Shown one piece after another: positions 26,657-35,712 of a stretch of 37,997 nucleotides of DNA. The DNA is from Candidatus Rokubacteria bacterium 13_1_40CM_68_15 (GTDB lineage: Bacteria > Methylomirabilota > Methylomirabilia > Rokubacteriales > CSP1-6): positions 1 through 37,997 of the forward strand of contig MNEG01000102.1 of the NCBI GenBank assembly GCA_001917585.1, in the 5' to 3' direction. How positions within the stretch are numbered: the first letter of the stretch is position 1; every line of letters begins with the position of its first letter. A program made the translations under genes and the position numbers. Under the pieces are notes generated by a model. The model worked only from the letters and a program-made list of their open reading frames with translations. It was not told where the DNA came from and did no database searches.

Positions 26657-28363
26657 CTATCCGAACATCCCGCCCATGCGCGTGCCGGCGACGCGATTGA
26701 TCGCGAGCACGGTCACCGCGGCGACCGCGAGGAGGATGACGCCGAGCGCGGCCGCTTCGCTGGCGCTCCCGGCGATGTAGAAGGAAAAGATGCCCACCGT
26801 CATCGTTTCCCAACCGCCCAGCGAGAGGAACAGCACCGCCGACGCCTCCTGGAGCGACGTCATGAACGAGAAGAGCGAGCCGACGAGGATGCCGCGCCAC
26901 ATCAGCGGCAGGGTGACGTCACGGAACGAACGGAGGCGGCCGGCACCGACGCTGGCCGCGGCTTCCTCCATCGAGCGATGAACGAGGAGCAGCGAGGCGT
27001 ACGAGCCCCGCACGGTGTACGGCAGGCGGCGGATGGCCAGGACGAGCGGCAGGATGATCCAGAAGCTCGTCAGCCCACGCTCGAACCCGGGCGGGGCCTC
27101 ATGGAAGGCGCGAACGTACGCGATGCCGATGGCGGTCCCGGGGACGGCCAGGATGAGGGTGTTGAGCCCATCGAGGACGTCGCGGCCGGGCACGCGCGTT
27201 CGCGCGAGCAGCCACGCGATCGGGACACCGACGACGATGCAGATCAGCACCGCAAGGGTCGAGTACAGGAAGCTGTTGACGATGTACTTCGGCGTCTCGA
27301 CGATCACGCGCTCGAAGAACTGCAGGGTGTACTGCACGGGGATGGGCGTCATCGACCAGCCGCGCCCCACAGAGGCGAGGAGCACGCCGGCGTACGGGAT
27401 GAACGACGCCAGCATCACCAGCGACAGGAAGAGGACGGCCAGCGCCTGCCGCGCGGGCGAGAGCCGCCGACGCGCCACGCGAGAGTACGAGAGCGACGAG
27501 TAATCCTTGATGGCCACGTACCGGCGGGCCGCCACCAGGAAGAGCACGGCAAGGAGAACCATGAACGCCGAGATGACGATCCCCATCCGGAAGAGCCGGC
27601 GGTCCACGAACTGGACGATATTGAGATAGGCCTGCGAGGCGAGGAGATCGTGGACGCCGAGGACCAGCGGCGTGGCGAAGTCGGAGAAGGTCCAGATGAA
27701 GACGAGCAGCGCGCCCGCGACGTAGCCCGGCGTCGTCAGCGGCAGCGTGATCGTCGCGAGCTTCCACCAGCCGCACGCGCCGACACTTTCGGCGGCTTCT
27801 TCGAGGGCCGGATCGATCTTGGCGAGCGCGTCGACCACGTTCAGCGTGATCATCGGAAACAGGTGCAGCGTCTCGACCAGGAGCACGCCGTGGACGCCAT
27901 ACACGAAGTTGATCGGCGTCAGCAGGTCGAACCAGTCCATGAGGAGAACGTTGACCGTCCCCGCCCGGCCCAGGATGAACGTGAAGCCGAGCACGCCCAC
28001 CAGTGGCGGCGAGATGATCGGGATCAACGTCAGGTTGCTGAACAGCGTGCGGCCGGCGAAGTCGTAGCGAACGAGGAGGAAGGCGATGGCGAAGCCCAGG
28101 ACACTGGTCGCCGCCACCGTCCCCAGCCCGAGGAGCAGCGAGTTCCAGAGCGAGCGCCGATAGAACCCGTCGGCGGCGAAGTCGAGGAAGTGGCGGATCG
28201 TCAGGCGTCCGGCGTCGTCCGTGAAGGCGTCGTAGAAGATCCGGGCCAGCGGGTAGACGAGGAAGACGGCGAGGAAGATCCAGATCGCGGCGACGCCGAT
28301 GGCCGGCCACAGCGCACCGCTCGCCCCCGCGCGCGGCCGCGCCTCAGCTCGCGCCGACGTCAT
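26657..28363 (-). CDS. ABC transporter permease, fused double domain (FbpB/AfuB architecture)
   Basis: Inner-membrane component of an importer; 568 aa contain two complete permease domains in one chain. Each has the EAA loop that docks the ATPase: EEAAESVGACGWWKLATITLPL (first half) and EEAAASVGAGRLRSFRDVTLPL (second half), surrounded by about twelve hydrophobic helices. This arrangement is usual in ferric (FbpB/SfuB) and hexose-phosphate (AfuB) systems. ATG 28363 overlaps the ATPase gene by 20 bases. Its own binding protein is probably the product of 30514-31623. Confidence 0.93.
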   Translation of the reverse strand: MTSARAEARPRAGASGALWPAIGVAAIWIFLAVFLVYPLARIFYDAFTDDAGRLTIRHFLDFAADGFYRRSLWNSLLLGLGTVAATSVLGFAIAFLLVRYDFAGRTLFSNLTLIPIISPPLVGVLGFTFILGRAGTVNVLLMDWFDLLTPINFVYGVHGVLLVETLHLFPMITLNVVDALAKIDPALEEAAESVGACGWWKLATITLPLTTPGYVAGALLVFIWTFSDFATPLVLGVHDLLASQAYLNIVQFVDRRLFRMGIVISAFMVLLAVLFLVAARRYVAIKDYSSLSYSRVARRRLSPARQALAVLFLSLVMLASFIPYAGVLLASVGRGWSMTPIPVQYTLQFFERVIVETPKYIVNSFLYSTLAVLICIVVGVPIAWLLARTRVPGRDVLDGLNTLILAVPGTAIGIAYVRAFHEAPPGFERGLTSFWIILPLVLAIRRLPYTVRGSYASLLLVHRSMEEAAASVGAGRLRSFRDVTLPLMWRGILVGSLFSFMTSLQEASAVLFLSLGGWETMTVGIFSFYIAGSASEAAALGVILLAVAAVTVLAINRVAGTRMGGMFG

Positions 28364-29417
28364 CCTTCAACACGAGCGCCGTGGACGTCCCAAACCCGAT
28401 GCGAACCCGCTGTCCGGTGGCCAGCAGTTCGTGGTGCAGCGGATCGCGCACGTCGACCTTGAGCCGCACGCCCGCGGCGGCCTCGAGGTCGTAGCGGAGG
28501 GCGTGACCGAGATACGAGGCGAGGACGACGCGCGCCTCGACGGTGTTGTCGCCACCGTCACCGACGACGAGGCTCTCGGGACGGACCGCCAGCACGCAGC
28601 GGCCGCCCGGCGTGACTCCATCGGCCGCCACCCCGCGCACGACGCCCAGCGCCGTGTCGATCGTGGCTCGCTGGGCGGTCACGTCGCGGCACACGCCGGG
28701 CACGAAGTTGTTGACGCCGACGAAATCCGCGACGAAGCGGCTCCGCGGCCGCTCGTACAGCTCGCGGGGCGGCGCCGTCTGGAGGATGACGCCGTCACGC
28801 ATGACTGCCACCCGATCGGAGAGGGACAACGCCTCCTCCTGATCGTGGGTGACGTAGACGGTCGTGATGCCGAGCTCCTTCTGCAGCGTACGGATCTCGG
28901 CCCGCACCTGGACCCGGATCTTGGCGTCCAGGTTCGAGAGCGGCTCATCGAGGAGCAGGATGTCGGGGTTCAGGACGAGGGCGCGGGCCAACGCCACGCG
29001 CTGCTGCTGGCCGCCGGAGAGCTGGCCGGGGTAGCGATCGGCCAGCCCCGCGAGATTCACCTTGCGCAGGCCCTCGGCCAGCCGGCCCGCGATCTCCCCG
29101 GCCGACAGCTTGCGCAGCTTGAGACCGTACGTGATGTTCGAGGCCACCGTCATGTGCGGCCACAGTGCGTAGTTCTGGAACACCATGCCGATGTTGCGCG
29201 CGTGCGGCGCGAGCCCGTCGACCCGGCGCTCGCCGAACCAGACCTCACCGCCGTCGGGCCGGTAGAAGCCGGCGATGAGTCGCAACAGTGTCGTCTTGCC
29301 GCACCCCGAAGGGCCGAGCAGTGTGAAGAGCTCACCGTCGCCGATGTCCAGCGTGGCCTGATCGACAGCGGCGGCGGCCCCGAACTTCTTGGAGACCGCG
29401 CGCAGCCCGATCTTTAT
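28344..29417 (-). CDS. ABC transporter ATPase (FbpC/PotA/UgpC-like), start codon unclear
   Basis: The track starts this ORF at TTG 29285, which would remove Walker A. Reading further upstream in frame gives IKIGLRAVSKKFG and LLGPSGCGKTTLLRLIAGF, a normal N terminus. Downstream are LSGGQQQRVALARAL, LLLDEPLSNLDAK and a C-terminal TOBE domain (CVLAVRPESL). Between the in-frame TGA at 29493-29495 and Walker A there is no ATG, GTG or TTG. The coordinate used here is ATA 29417, giving about 357 aa, the usual length; CTG 29405 is another option. The missing start coincides with a family B repeat copy, so it may have been destroyed by insertion. Either a rare start is used or the gene is impaired. 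Confidence 0.85.
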   Translation of the reverse strand: MKIGLRAVSKKFGAAAAVDQATLDIGDGELFTLLGPSGCGKTTLLRLIAGFYRPDGGEVWFGERRVDGLAPHARNIGMVFQNYALWPHMTVASNITYGLKLRKLSAGEIAGRLAEGLRKVNLAGLADRYPGQLSGGQQQRVALARALVLNPDILLLDEPLSNLDAKIRVQVRAEIRTLQKELGITTVYVTHDQEEALSLSDRVAVMRDGVILQTAPPRELYERPRSRFVADFVGVNNFVPGVCRDVTAQRATIDTALGVVRGVAADGVTPGGRCVLAVRPESLVVGDGGDNTVEARVVLASYLGHALRYDLEAAAGVRLKVDVRDPLHHELLATGQRVRIGFGTSTALVLKDDVGAS

Positions 29418-29423
29418 TGTAGG

Positions 29424-29500
29424 GGGCTCCGCGAGCCCGGCTCGCTCTGCAGGTGGCCTGTTCGAGGTGCCAAGTGGCTGCGTCCGTATCTCTCATTCAT
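29424..29500 (+). repeat. Single family B repeat copy at the 5' end of the ABC ATPase gene
   Basis: Over about 45 bases this matches the 65-bp unit of the hisG-hisD array with six mismatches, including the identical block GGTGGCCTGTTCGAGG, and then shares GTGGCTGCGT-CGT and TCATCGA with the end of that array. It lies between the pdxA-like stop and the start of the ATPase coding region, and covers the place where its start codon is expected. Confidence 0.82.
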
Positions 29501-29514
29501 CGAGTCGAAGAAAA

Positions 29515-30471
29515 TCAAGATCTGACGTTGGTGACGGCCATCTGAGCCGCGAGCTTCAGGGCGGCGATCATGGCGCCGGGGTTCGCCATGCCCTTGGCCG
29601 AGATGTCATGGGCGGTGCCGTGCGCCGGCGTCGTCACCGGGAAGGGAAGTCCGGCGGTGAGCGTGACGCCGCGGTCGAAACCGAGCAGCTTCATCGCGAT
29701 CTGGCCCTGGTCGTGGTACATGGTCACGACCGCGTCGAACTCCCCCGCTCGTGCGCGCACGAAGACGGTGTCGGCGGGAATGGGGCCTCGCGCATCGAGC
29801 CCCTCGTCTCGTGCCTGATCCACGGCCGGCTCGATCACCCGCAGCTCCTCGTCTCCGAAGAGCCCCTGCTCGCCCCCGTGCGGATTGAAGGCGGCAACGG
29901 CGATGCGTGGCCGGTCCCAGCCGGCCGCACGCTGAGCGCGCTCGATGAGGCGCACCGCCCGCACCACCCGGCCAACCGAGAGCTCGGCGGCGACGCGGGC
30001 CAGCCCGATGTGCGAGGTCACGCGCGAGGTCCACAAGCGCTCGAGCGCGTTGATCTCCCCCGCGTCCGCGCTGCCCGTCCAGTGAGCGAAAAGGTGCAGC
30101 TCGTCCTCGAACGGGTAGCCACCGTCGTGCAGCGACCGCTTGTGGAGCGGTGCGTAGCACACACCGGCGACCTCGCCCCGAGTCGCCATCGCGAAGGCAC
30201 GCTCGAGCGCCTGGCCTGCGGCGCGTCCCGCACGCGGAAGCGCCGCGCCCAGCGGCACTTCTTCGGGCGGACAGTGCGCGAGGTCGATGACGTCGGCGGC
30301 CGGCGGCAACGCCGTCCCGGCCAGCCTGGCGCCGCGCGCGACGATACGCGCGTCCCCGACGACGACGGGCGTGAGGGCGGCCGCTACGTCGCTCCGGGCG
30401 AGCGCCCGCACCAGGATCTCCGGGCCGATCCCGGTCGGGTCGCCCATGACGACGGCCAGCCGCGGCTTCAC
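29515..30471 (-). CDS. PdxA-family dehydrogenase (PdxA/PdxA2-like), divergent
   Basis: NAD-dependent dehydrogenase/decarboxylase family acting on phosphorylated hydroxy-amino or sugar acids. The metal ligands of E. coli PdxA are conserved: His154 (VTSHIGL), His198 (FNPHGGE), His253 (MYHDQG); VVMGDPTGIGPE and PAHGTAHDI are present. MYHDQGQIAMKLLGF resembles the PdxA2 (4-phospho-threonate/erythronate) branch more than PdxA. The GHTE substrate-binding motif is replaced by EDELH (122-126), so the substrate may differ. GTG 30471 (318 aa) is chosen because the codons before it duplicate the end of the upstream gene; the track uses GTG 30507. It sits between the binding protein and ATPase of an ABC importer, suggesting catabolism of the imported compound. 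Confidence 0.82.
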   Translation of the reverse strand: MKPRLAVVMGDPTGIGPEILVRALARSDVAAALTPVVVGDARIVARGARLAGTALPPAADVIDLAHCPPEEVPLGAALPRAGRAAGQALERAFAMATRGEVAGVCYAPLHKRSLHDGGYPFEDELHLFAHWTGSADAGEINALERLWTSRVTSHIGLARVAAELSVGRVVRAVRLIERAQRAAGWDRPRIAVAAFNPHGGEQGLFGDEELRVIEPAVDQARDEGLDARGPIPADTVFVRARAGEFDAVVTMYHDQGQIAMKLLGFDRGVTLTAGLPFPVTTPAHGTAHDISAKGMANPGAMIAALKLAAQMAVTNVRS

Positions 30472-30513
30472 GCGTCTACTTCCAGGTCGCCTGGCTGGTG
30501 TTGACACGCCATG

Positions 30514-31623
30514 CTACTTCTTCCAGGTCGCCTCGATGTCCGAGCGGAACCGGGTCTTCAGCGCCTCCGATCGCTTGGCGGCGACGGTCTCGTCGTACAC
30601 GTTGGCCACGTCCCCATCGAAGTACGAGCGGATGCCGCCGGTGAACTGCACGGCCAGCTCGGCGGTCGAGCCCGGCGGTCCCTGGACCTTGTACTTCGGC
30701 GTCACCGGAAACAGGCCTCGTTCCATGAAGACTCTCTGGCCGCGCTCGGTCAGGAGGAATTCGACGAAGGCCCGCGCCGCCTTGGGGTTGCGCGAGCCGG
30801 CCAGGATGGCCATCGGCTCCGGCGTCACGAACGCGTTCTTGGGCGCCACGTAGCGGATGTCGAAGCCGGCCAGCTTCTCCTCGAAGGCCATGTAGGACGG
30901 CACCGCGAAGCCGGCAGCGTACTCGCCCTTGGCCACGACGTTGGGCACGTCACGGCTTCGCGCAGTGAAGTGCCCGGTGTTGGCGGCGAGCTTCTTGAGC
31001 CACTCCCAGCCCTTGTCCTCGCCGTGCAGCGAGAGGATGACCTCGTAGGTCGCATTCGACGACGACGAGCGCGTGGGCGCGCACTGCGCGACCTCGCCCT
31101 TGAGCTTGGGATTGAGGAGATCATCCCAGTCGCGCAGATTCGGGACGCCCAGACGCTGGAGCTTTCGCGGATGCCACACGAGCCCGTACGGCTCGAGCGC
31201 GGTGCCGACCCAGTACCCCTCGGGGTCCTTGAGTGGGATGGGCTTGGGCTTGCCGATGGAAGACGGGATCGAGTCCCAGGCCTCACGCGAGATCTCGAGC
31301 TTCTGGAGGAGCTTTTGATCGGCCAGCTTCTCGAAGAGCGCCGACTCGCCACCCCAGAAGATGTCGGCTTCGGGCCTGCCCTTCCACTCGGTGATTCGCC
31401 CGTAAGCGATGGGCGTCCCGGCCGGGATGGCGTTGACCTTCACGACGACGTTCCAGCGCTCCTTGGCGTAGTCGGCGAAGGCCTTCAGCGCGGCGTCGTG
31501 GATGAACTTCGAGACCGGTGTGATCAGCGTCAGCTCGCCTTCGATCGGCGCCTGAGCCGCCGCCATGCCCACCGGGCTCAACGCGAGCGCCAGTGCCATT
31601 ACGACCCCGCAGAACCGCCGCAT
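30514..31623 (-). CDS. ABC transporter substrate-binding protein (FbpA/AfuA-like)
   Basis: Periplasmic binding protein of family 1 type. From ATG 31623, with a strong AAGGAGGAG ribosome binding site, 369 aa include a signal peptide (RRFCGVVMALALALSPVGMAAAQA) followed by the two-lobe fold with PEADIFWGGES, GYWVGTALEPYGLVWHP and SRNPKAARAFVEFLLTERGQRVF. The adjacent tyrosine pair that binds iron in ferric FbpA proteins is not present, so a ferric substrate is doubtful; a phosphorylated or acidic organic solute is a possibility given the AfuA relation and the PdxA-like neighbour. The track's longer start (31905) lies inside glpK. Confidence 0.9.
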   Translation of the reverse strand: MRRFCGVVMALALALSPVGMAAAQAPIEGELTLITPVSKFIHDAALKAFADYAKERWNVVVKVNAIPAGTPIAYGRITEWKGRPEADIFWGGESALFEKLADQKLLQKLEISREAWDSIPSSIGKPKPIPLKDPEGYWVGTALEPYGLVWHPRKLQRLGVPNLRDWDDLLNPKLKGEVAQCAPTRSSSSNATYEVILSLHGEDKGWEWLKKLAANTGHFTARSRDVPNVVAKGEYAAGFAVPSYMAFEEKLAGFDIRYVAPKNAFVTPEPMAILAGSRNPKAARAFVEFLLTERGQRVFMERGLFPVTPKYKVQGPPGSTAELAVQFTGGIRSYFDGDVANVYDETVAAKRSEALKTRFRSDIEATWKK

Positions 31624-31723
31624 TTGGCTCCTCCTTATATATGGGCCCGCCCAGGACCGCCTCGCGACTGGCGGCATCTCATGTTCGCTCGCCTCCAGGC
31701 GCGGGGCCCCAGCCCCGACCGCC
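31624..31723 (-). other. 100-base gap between glpK and the binding-protein gene
   Basis: GC-rich, with short self-complementary runs (GGGGCCCCAGCCCC) but no T-tract, so no clear terminator. The only AT-rich part is TATATAAGGAGGAG, which is the ribosome binding site region. The boundary with glpK shares the 16 bases TCGCTCGGCTCCCAGT with sequence flanking the family A array at about 7747. Confidence 0.5.
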
Positions 31724-33229
31724 CTACGGCTCGCTCGGCTCCCAGTGCCGGGCTCGTTCAACTGCGCGGCGCCAGCCCTCGTAACGACGCGCGCGCGTCG
31801 CGGCGTCCATCGCCGGCTCGAAGGTCCGCTCGATGCTCGCGCGCGCGGCCAGCGCATCCAGCGAGCGCCAGAGGCCGGCCCCCACGCCGGCCAGATACGC
31901 GGCACCCAGTCCCGTTGTCTCCGTCACCACCGGCCGCACCACGGGGATGTCGAGGATATCCGCTTGGAACTGGCAGAGGAAGTCGTTCGTGGCGGCGCCG
32001 CCATCGACGCGCAACCGTCGCGCGACGATCCCGGCGTCGGCGGTCATTGCCTCGAGGACATCGCGGCTCTGATACGCGATCGCCTCCAGCGCCGCGCGCG
32101 TGAGATGAGCAGCGGTCGTGCCCCGCGTCAGCCCGAGGATGGCCCCCCGCGCTCGCATGTCCCAGTACGGTGCGCCCAGGCCCACGAAGGCGGGCACGAG
32201 GTAGACCCCACCGGTATCCGGCACGGACTCCGCCATCCGCTGGCTCTCGGCGGCGGTGCGAAGGACGCCGAGGCCGTCGCGCAGCCACTGGATGGCGGCG
32301 CCCGCGATGAAGACGCTGCCCTCGAGCGCGTACGTGATCCGTCCGTCAAGGCGCCACGCGATCGTGGTCAACAATCCATGGCGCGAGGCGACGGGAGCGT
32401 GGCCGGTGTTGAGCAACAGGAAGCAGCCGGTGCCGTACGTGTTCTTGGCGTCCCCGGGGACGTAGCACGCCTGGCCGAAGAGCGCCGCCTGCTGGTCACC
32501 GGCGACGCCGGCGATGGGCACGCCGTCGGGCAACCAGGCGAGCCCGCGCGTGTCACCGAAGACGCCGGCCGATGAGCGAACCACCGGAAGGAGAGGTCTC
32601 GGCACGCCGAGGATTCCGAGCATCTCGTCGTCCCAGTCGCCCGTGCGCAGGTCGAGACAGAGCGTGCGCGACGCGTTCGTGACGTCGGTCGCGTGAGCGC
32701 CGCCACCGGTCAGCTTCCACAGCAGCCAGGTGTCGACCGTCCCGAACGCGAGCTCGCCGGCCTCGGCACGCTTGCGAGCGCCCGCCACCTCGTCGAGCAG
32801 CCACCGGATCTTCGTCCCCGAGAAGTAGGCGTCCAGGACCAGGCCCGTCCGCTCCCGGACGCAGGCCTCGAGGCCGTCGGCACGCAGGCGCTCGCAGAAC
32901 GGTGCCGTCCGGCGGCACTGCCACACGATGGCGCGATGGATCGGCACGCCCGTCCTCCGGTCCCAGACGATCGTGGTCTCGCGCTGGTTCGTGATCCCGA
33001 TAGCGGCGACATCGGCGGCGCGCACGCGAGCCTGGGCGAGCGCCTCGGTCGCCGCCTGCTCCACCGTGGACCAGATCTCGTCCGGGTCGTGCTCCACCCA
33101 GCCCGGCTGCGGATAATACTGGGGCAGCTCCGCATACCCACGCGCGATGACCCGCCCTTCGCCGTCCACGACGAGCGCGGTCGTGCCTGACGTCCCCTGG
33201 TCGAGCGCGAGGATGAAGCGCGAGGTCAC
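31724..33229 (-). CDS. glpK: Glycerol kinase
   Basis: Phosphorylates glycerol to glycerol-3-phosphate with ATP. FGGY-kinase motifs: DQGTSGTT (10-17), [14 protein letters not shown], and [20 protein letters not shown] near the C terminus. The residues that hold glycerol in the E. coli enzyme are at identical positions: Arg83/Glu84 (NQRET), Tyr135 (AYFSGTK), Asp245/Gln246 ([10 protein letters not shown]). 501 aa is standard. GTG 33229 overlaps the phosphodiesterase stop as GTGA. It completes the route from glycerophosphodiesters and glycerol to G3P, which GlpD then oxidises. Confidence 0.97.
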   Translation of the reverse strand: MTSRFILALDQGTSGTTALVVDGEGRVIARGYAELPQYYPQPGWVEHDPDEIWSTVEQAATEALAQARVRAADVAAIGITNQRETTIVWDRRTGVPIHRAIVWQCRRTAPFCERLRADGLEACVRERTGLVLDAYFSGTKIRWLLDEVAGARKRAEAGELAFGTVDTWLLWKLTGGGAHATDVTNASRTLCLDLRTGDWDDEMLGILGVPRPLLPVVRSSAGVFGDTRGLAWLPDGVPIAGVAGDQQAALFGQACYVPGDAKNTYGTGCFLLLNTGHAPVASRHGLLTTIAWRLDGRITYALEGSVFIAGAAIQWLRDGLGVLRTAAESQRMAESVPDTGGVYLVPAFVGLGAPYWDMRARGAILGLTRGTTAAHLTRAALEAIAYQSRDVLEAMTADAGIVARRLRVDGGAATNDFLCQFQADILDIPVVRPVVTETTGLGAAYLAGVGAGLWRSLDALAARASIERTFEPAMDAATRARRYEGWRRAVERARHWEPSEP

Positions 33230-33978
33230 GGACGCACGAGGCGAAGCGCGAGGTCGGGGCGATCGCTGATGACGACGTCGACGCCGAGACCGATGACGCG
33301 TCGGATGTCCGGCTCCTCGTTGACCGTCCATGCCGCCACGGTGAGGCCGGCCGCCCGCGTGGCCGCCACGACATCGGCGTCGAGCAGCCGGAAGTCGTAC
33401 CCGATGGCGCTGGCGCCGAGCGCCGTCGCTCGCTGGGCGGCGTCTCGGGCGCCGGCGCGGCGTCCGACGAGCAGCACGGTGCGGATGACGGGATCGAGCT
33501 CGCGCACGCGTCGAACCGTCTCAGGCTCGAAGGCCATGACGAGCGTTCGCTCGGCCATCCGGCGGCTCCGCAACAGGGCGAGCGCCTTCTCCTCGATTCC
33601 GGGATAGCGCCGGCCGCGCGCGTCGACCTTGATCTCGAGCAGGAGCTGGGCGCGCTGGGGAGCGAGCAGATCCAGCAGCTGAGCCAGTGTCGGCACCCGC
33701 TCGTCGCTGGGCCGGCCGGCACGGTCCTTGAGCCGCGTCGCCGTCACGTCGGTGGTCGGGAGGTCGACCACGGCGCCGCGCCCCGCCGTGGTGCGGTCGA
33801 GGGTGGGATCGTGAATGACGACGATCTCACCGTCCGCGGTCAGGTGGACGTCCGTCTCGACGGCATCGACGCCGAGGCCCAGCGCGTTGCCGAAGGCGAG
33901 CAGGCTGTTCTCCGGCCACAGGTGGGCGCCGCCCCGGTGCGCGGCGACGAGAATGGCGAGACCGATCACGCTCTTCAT
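33226..33978 (-). CDS. ugpQ: Glycerophosphodiester phosphodiesterase (UgpQ-like, cytoplasmic)
   Basis: Hydrolyses glycerophosphodiesters to G3P and an alcohol. Catalytic and metal residues are visible: His14-Arg15 ([13 protein letters not shown], with Glu23), Glu41 and Asp43 ([11 protein letters not shown]), His56 ([10 protein letters not shown]). 250 aa is the size of E. coli UgpQ. The N terminus ([16 protein letters not shown]) is short and runs straight into the active site, so it is not a signal peptide and the enzyme should be cytoplasmic. ATG 33978 overlaps the ugpE stop as ATGA; position after ugpE mirrors E. coli ugpBAECQ except that ugpC is absent. Confidence 0.94.
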   Translation of the reverse strand: MKSVIGLAILVAAHRGGAHLWPENSLLAFGNALGLGVDAVETDVHLTADGEIVVIHDPTLDRTTAGRGAVVDLPTTDVTATRLKDRAGRPSDERVPTLAQLLDLLAPQRAQLLLEIKVDARGRRYPGIEEKALALLRSRRMAERTLVMAFEPETVRRVRELDPVIRTVLLVGRRAGARDAAQRATALGASAIGYDFRLLDADVVAATRAAGLTVAAWTVNEEPDIRRVIGLGVDVVISDRPDLALRLVRP

Positions 33979-34823
33979 TTCTCTGTCTCCACCAGGCCCC
34001 TGACGAACCAGCGTTGCATGACGATGACGACGACGACGGGCGGCAGCATGGCCAGCATGGCCGTGGCCATCACCCGATGCCACTCCACCTGCGCCTCGGC
34101 CACCGACACCATGCGGTGGATGGCCACGACGATCGTGTACATCGCCTCGTCGGTGGTGATGAGCAGCGGCCACAGGTACTGGTTCCAGCCATAGATGAAG
34201 AGGATCACGAAGAGGGCCGCGATGCTGGTGCGCGAGACCGGCACCAGGATCGCCGTGAAGAACCGCAGCGGCCCGGCGCCGTCGATCCGCGCCGCCTCCA
34301 GCAGCTCGTCGGGGACGGTGAGAAAGAACTGCCGGAAGAGGAACGTCGCGGTCGCGGAGGCAATCAGCGGGACGGTGAGGCCGGCGTAGGAGTTCAGCAG
34401 CCCGAGGTCGGCGATGACTTTGTAGGTCGGCACGATGCGGACCTCCACGGGCAGCATGAGCGTCAGGAAGATCAACCAGAACGCAGCGGCGCGGCACGGA
34501 AACCGGAAGTAGACGATCGCGAAGGCCGAGAGGAGCGAGATGGCGATCTTGCCGGCCGCGATGGCCGCGGCCATCACGAGGCTGTTCACCAGCATGCGTC
34601 CGACCGGCGCGCCGCCCGCGCTGCGCAGGCCGTGCCCGAGCACCGCCTGGTAGTTCTCGAGCAGGCGGTGGCCGGGCAGGAGCGGCATCGGCGCCCGCAC
34701 GACGTCGTCGAGCGTGTGGGTCGACGCCACGAAGGTCACGTAGATCGGAAAGGCCACCACCACGATCCCGAAGACCAGGATGACGTGGGTGAGCAGGGTG
34801 AGGCCCGGCTGACGCTCGACCAT
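33975..34823 (-). CDS. ugpE: Glycerol-3-phosphate ABC transporter permease UgpE
   Basis: Inner-membrane permease subunit; 282 aa from ATG 34823, six helices, with the EAA loop [24 protein letters not shown] that contacts the ATPase. The segment [46 protein letters not shown] is characteristic of the UgpE/MalG carbohydrate permeases. The size equals E. coli UgpE. The start overlaps the ugpA stop as TGATG. The track's 465-aa version reads upstream through ugpA out of frame. G3P specificity is inferred from the operon. Confidence 0.93.
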   Translation of the reverse strand: MVERQPGLTLLTHVILVFGIVVVAFPIYVTFVASTHTLDDVVRAPMPLLPGHRLLENYQAVLGHGLRSAGGAPVGRMLVNSLVMAAAIAAGKIAISLLSAFAIVYFRFPCRAAAFWLIFLTLMLPVEVRIVPTYKVIADLGLLNSYAGLTVPLIASATATFLFRQFFLTVPDELLEAARIDGAGPLRFFTAILVPVSRTSIAALFVILFIYGWNQYLWPLLITTDEAMYTIVVAIHRMVSVAEAQVEWHRVMATAMLAMLPPVVVVIVMQRWFVRGLVETEK

Positions 34824-35704
34824 CAGTAATGGACCTTGCGCTCGACGTAGCGGAACTGCACGACGGTGAGGCCGATCACGATGGCCATCAGGATGACCGA
34901 CTGCGCGGCCGATCGGCCGAGATCGAGACCGACGAACCCGTCCTTGAAGACCTTGTAGACGAGGATCTCGGTCGCGCGGGCGGGGCCGCCGCCGGTGACG
35001 GCGTGGACGATGCCGAACGTCTCGAAGAACGCATACACGATGTTGACGACGACGAGGAAGAACATCGTCGGTGAGAGCAACGGGAACACGATGCTGACGA
35101 AGCGGCGAGCCGGCCCTGCCCCGTCGAGGGCGGCCGCCTCGAGCACGGCCCGTCCGACGCCGGCCAGCCCGGCCAGGAAGAAGATGAAGTTGTAGCTCAC
35201 CTGCTTCCAGGCGGCGGCGAGCACGACGAGCAGCATCGCTTCGTGGCCGTTCAGCAGGTGGTTCCACCGGTAGCCGACCTGGCGCAGGGCGAAGGACACG
35301 AGGCCGATGGTGGGATTGAACAGGAACAGCCAGAGCACGCCGGCCACCGCCGGCGCGACCGCGTAGGGCCACACCAGCAGGGTCCGATACACGCGGCTGC
35401 CGCGCACGACGCGGTCGGCCATCACGGCCAGCACGAGCGCGCTGCCGAGCGCCAGCGCGGTCACCGCCGCGCTGAAGATCGCCGTGACCGTCACCGCGTG
35501 CAGGTAGTCGCGATCGCCGAAGAGCCCGGCGAAGTTCTCGAGGCCGACGAAGCGCGTGCTGAGCCCGAAGGCGTCCTGTCGCAGGAGTGATTGATAGAGC
35601 GCCTGCGACGCCGGCCAGACGAAGAAGACCAGCGTGACGGCGATCTGGGGAGCCAGGAGGACGTAGGGCAGGACGCGGTGCGGGAAGACCGCCCGCTTCT
35701 CCAT
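34823..35704 (-). CDS. ugpA: Glycerol-3-phosphate ABC transporter permease UgpA
   Basis: Partner permease of UgpE. From ATG 35704 (GCGGGGCG just upstream) the protein is 293 aa with six helices ([36 protein letters not shown] and others) and the EAA loop [26 protein letters not shown]. The C-terminal half contains [32 protein letters not shown], typical of UgpA. It begins eight bases after the ugpB stop. The track's start at 35806 lies inside ugpB. Confidence 0.93.
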   Translation of the reverse strand: MEKRAVFPHRVLPYVLLAPQIAVTLVFFVWPASQALYQSLLRQDAFGLSTRFVGLENFAGLFGDRDYLHAVTVTAIFSAAVTALALGSALVLAVMADRVVRGSRVYRTLLVWPYAVAPAVAGVLWLFLFNPTIGLVSFALRQVGYRWNHLLNGHEAMLLVVLAAAWKQVSYNFIFFLAGLAGVGRAVLEAAALDGAGPARRFVSIVFPLLSPTMFFLVVVNIVYAFFETFGIVHAVTGGGPARATEILVYKVFKDGFVGLDLGRSAAQSVILMAIVIGLTVVQFRYVERKVHY

Positions 35705-35712
35705 CGCCCCGC

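Noticed and set aside
26352-26900. 182-aa version of the AtpZ-like protein
   Set aside because: The upstream half is the permease gene in another frame; the conserved family sequence begins at ATG 26582.
30514-31623. Calling the binding protein a ferric iron-binding FbpA
   Set aside because: The adjacent tyrosine pair used for iron is absent and the neighbouring PdxA-like enzyme suggests an organic substrate.
31635-31645. TATATA as the -10 of a promoter for the binding-protein gene
   Set aside because: It is directly next to the ribosome binding site, leaving no room for a leader, and no -35 is found at the right distance.
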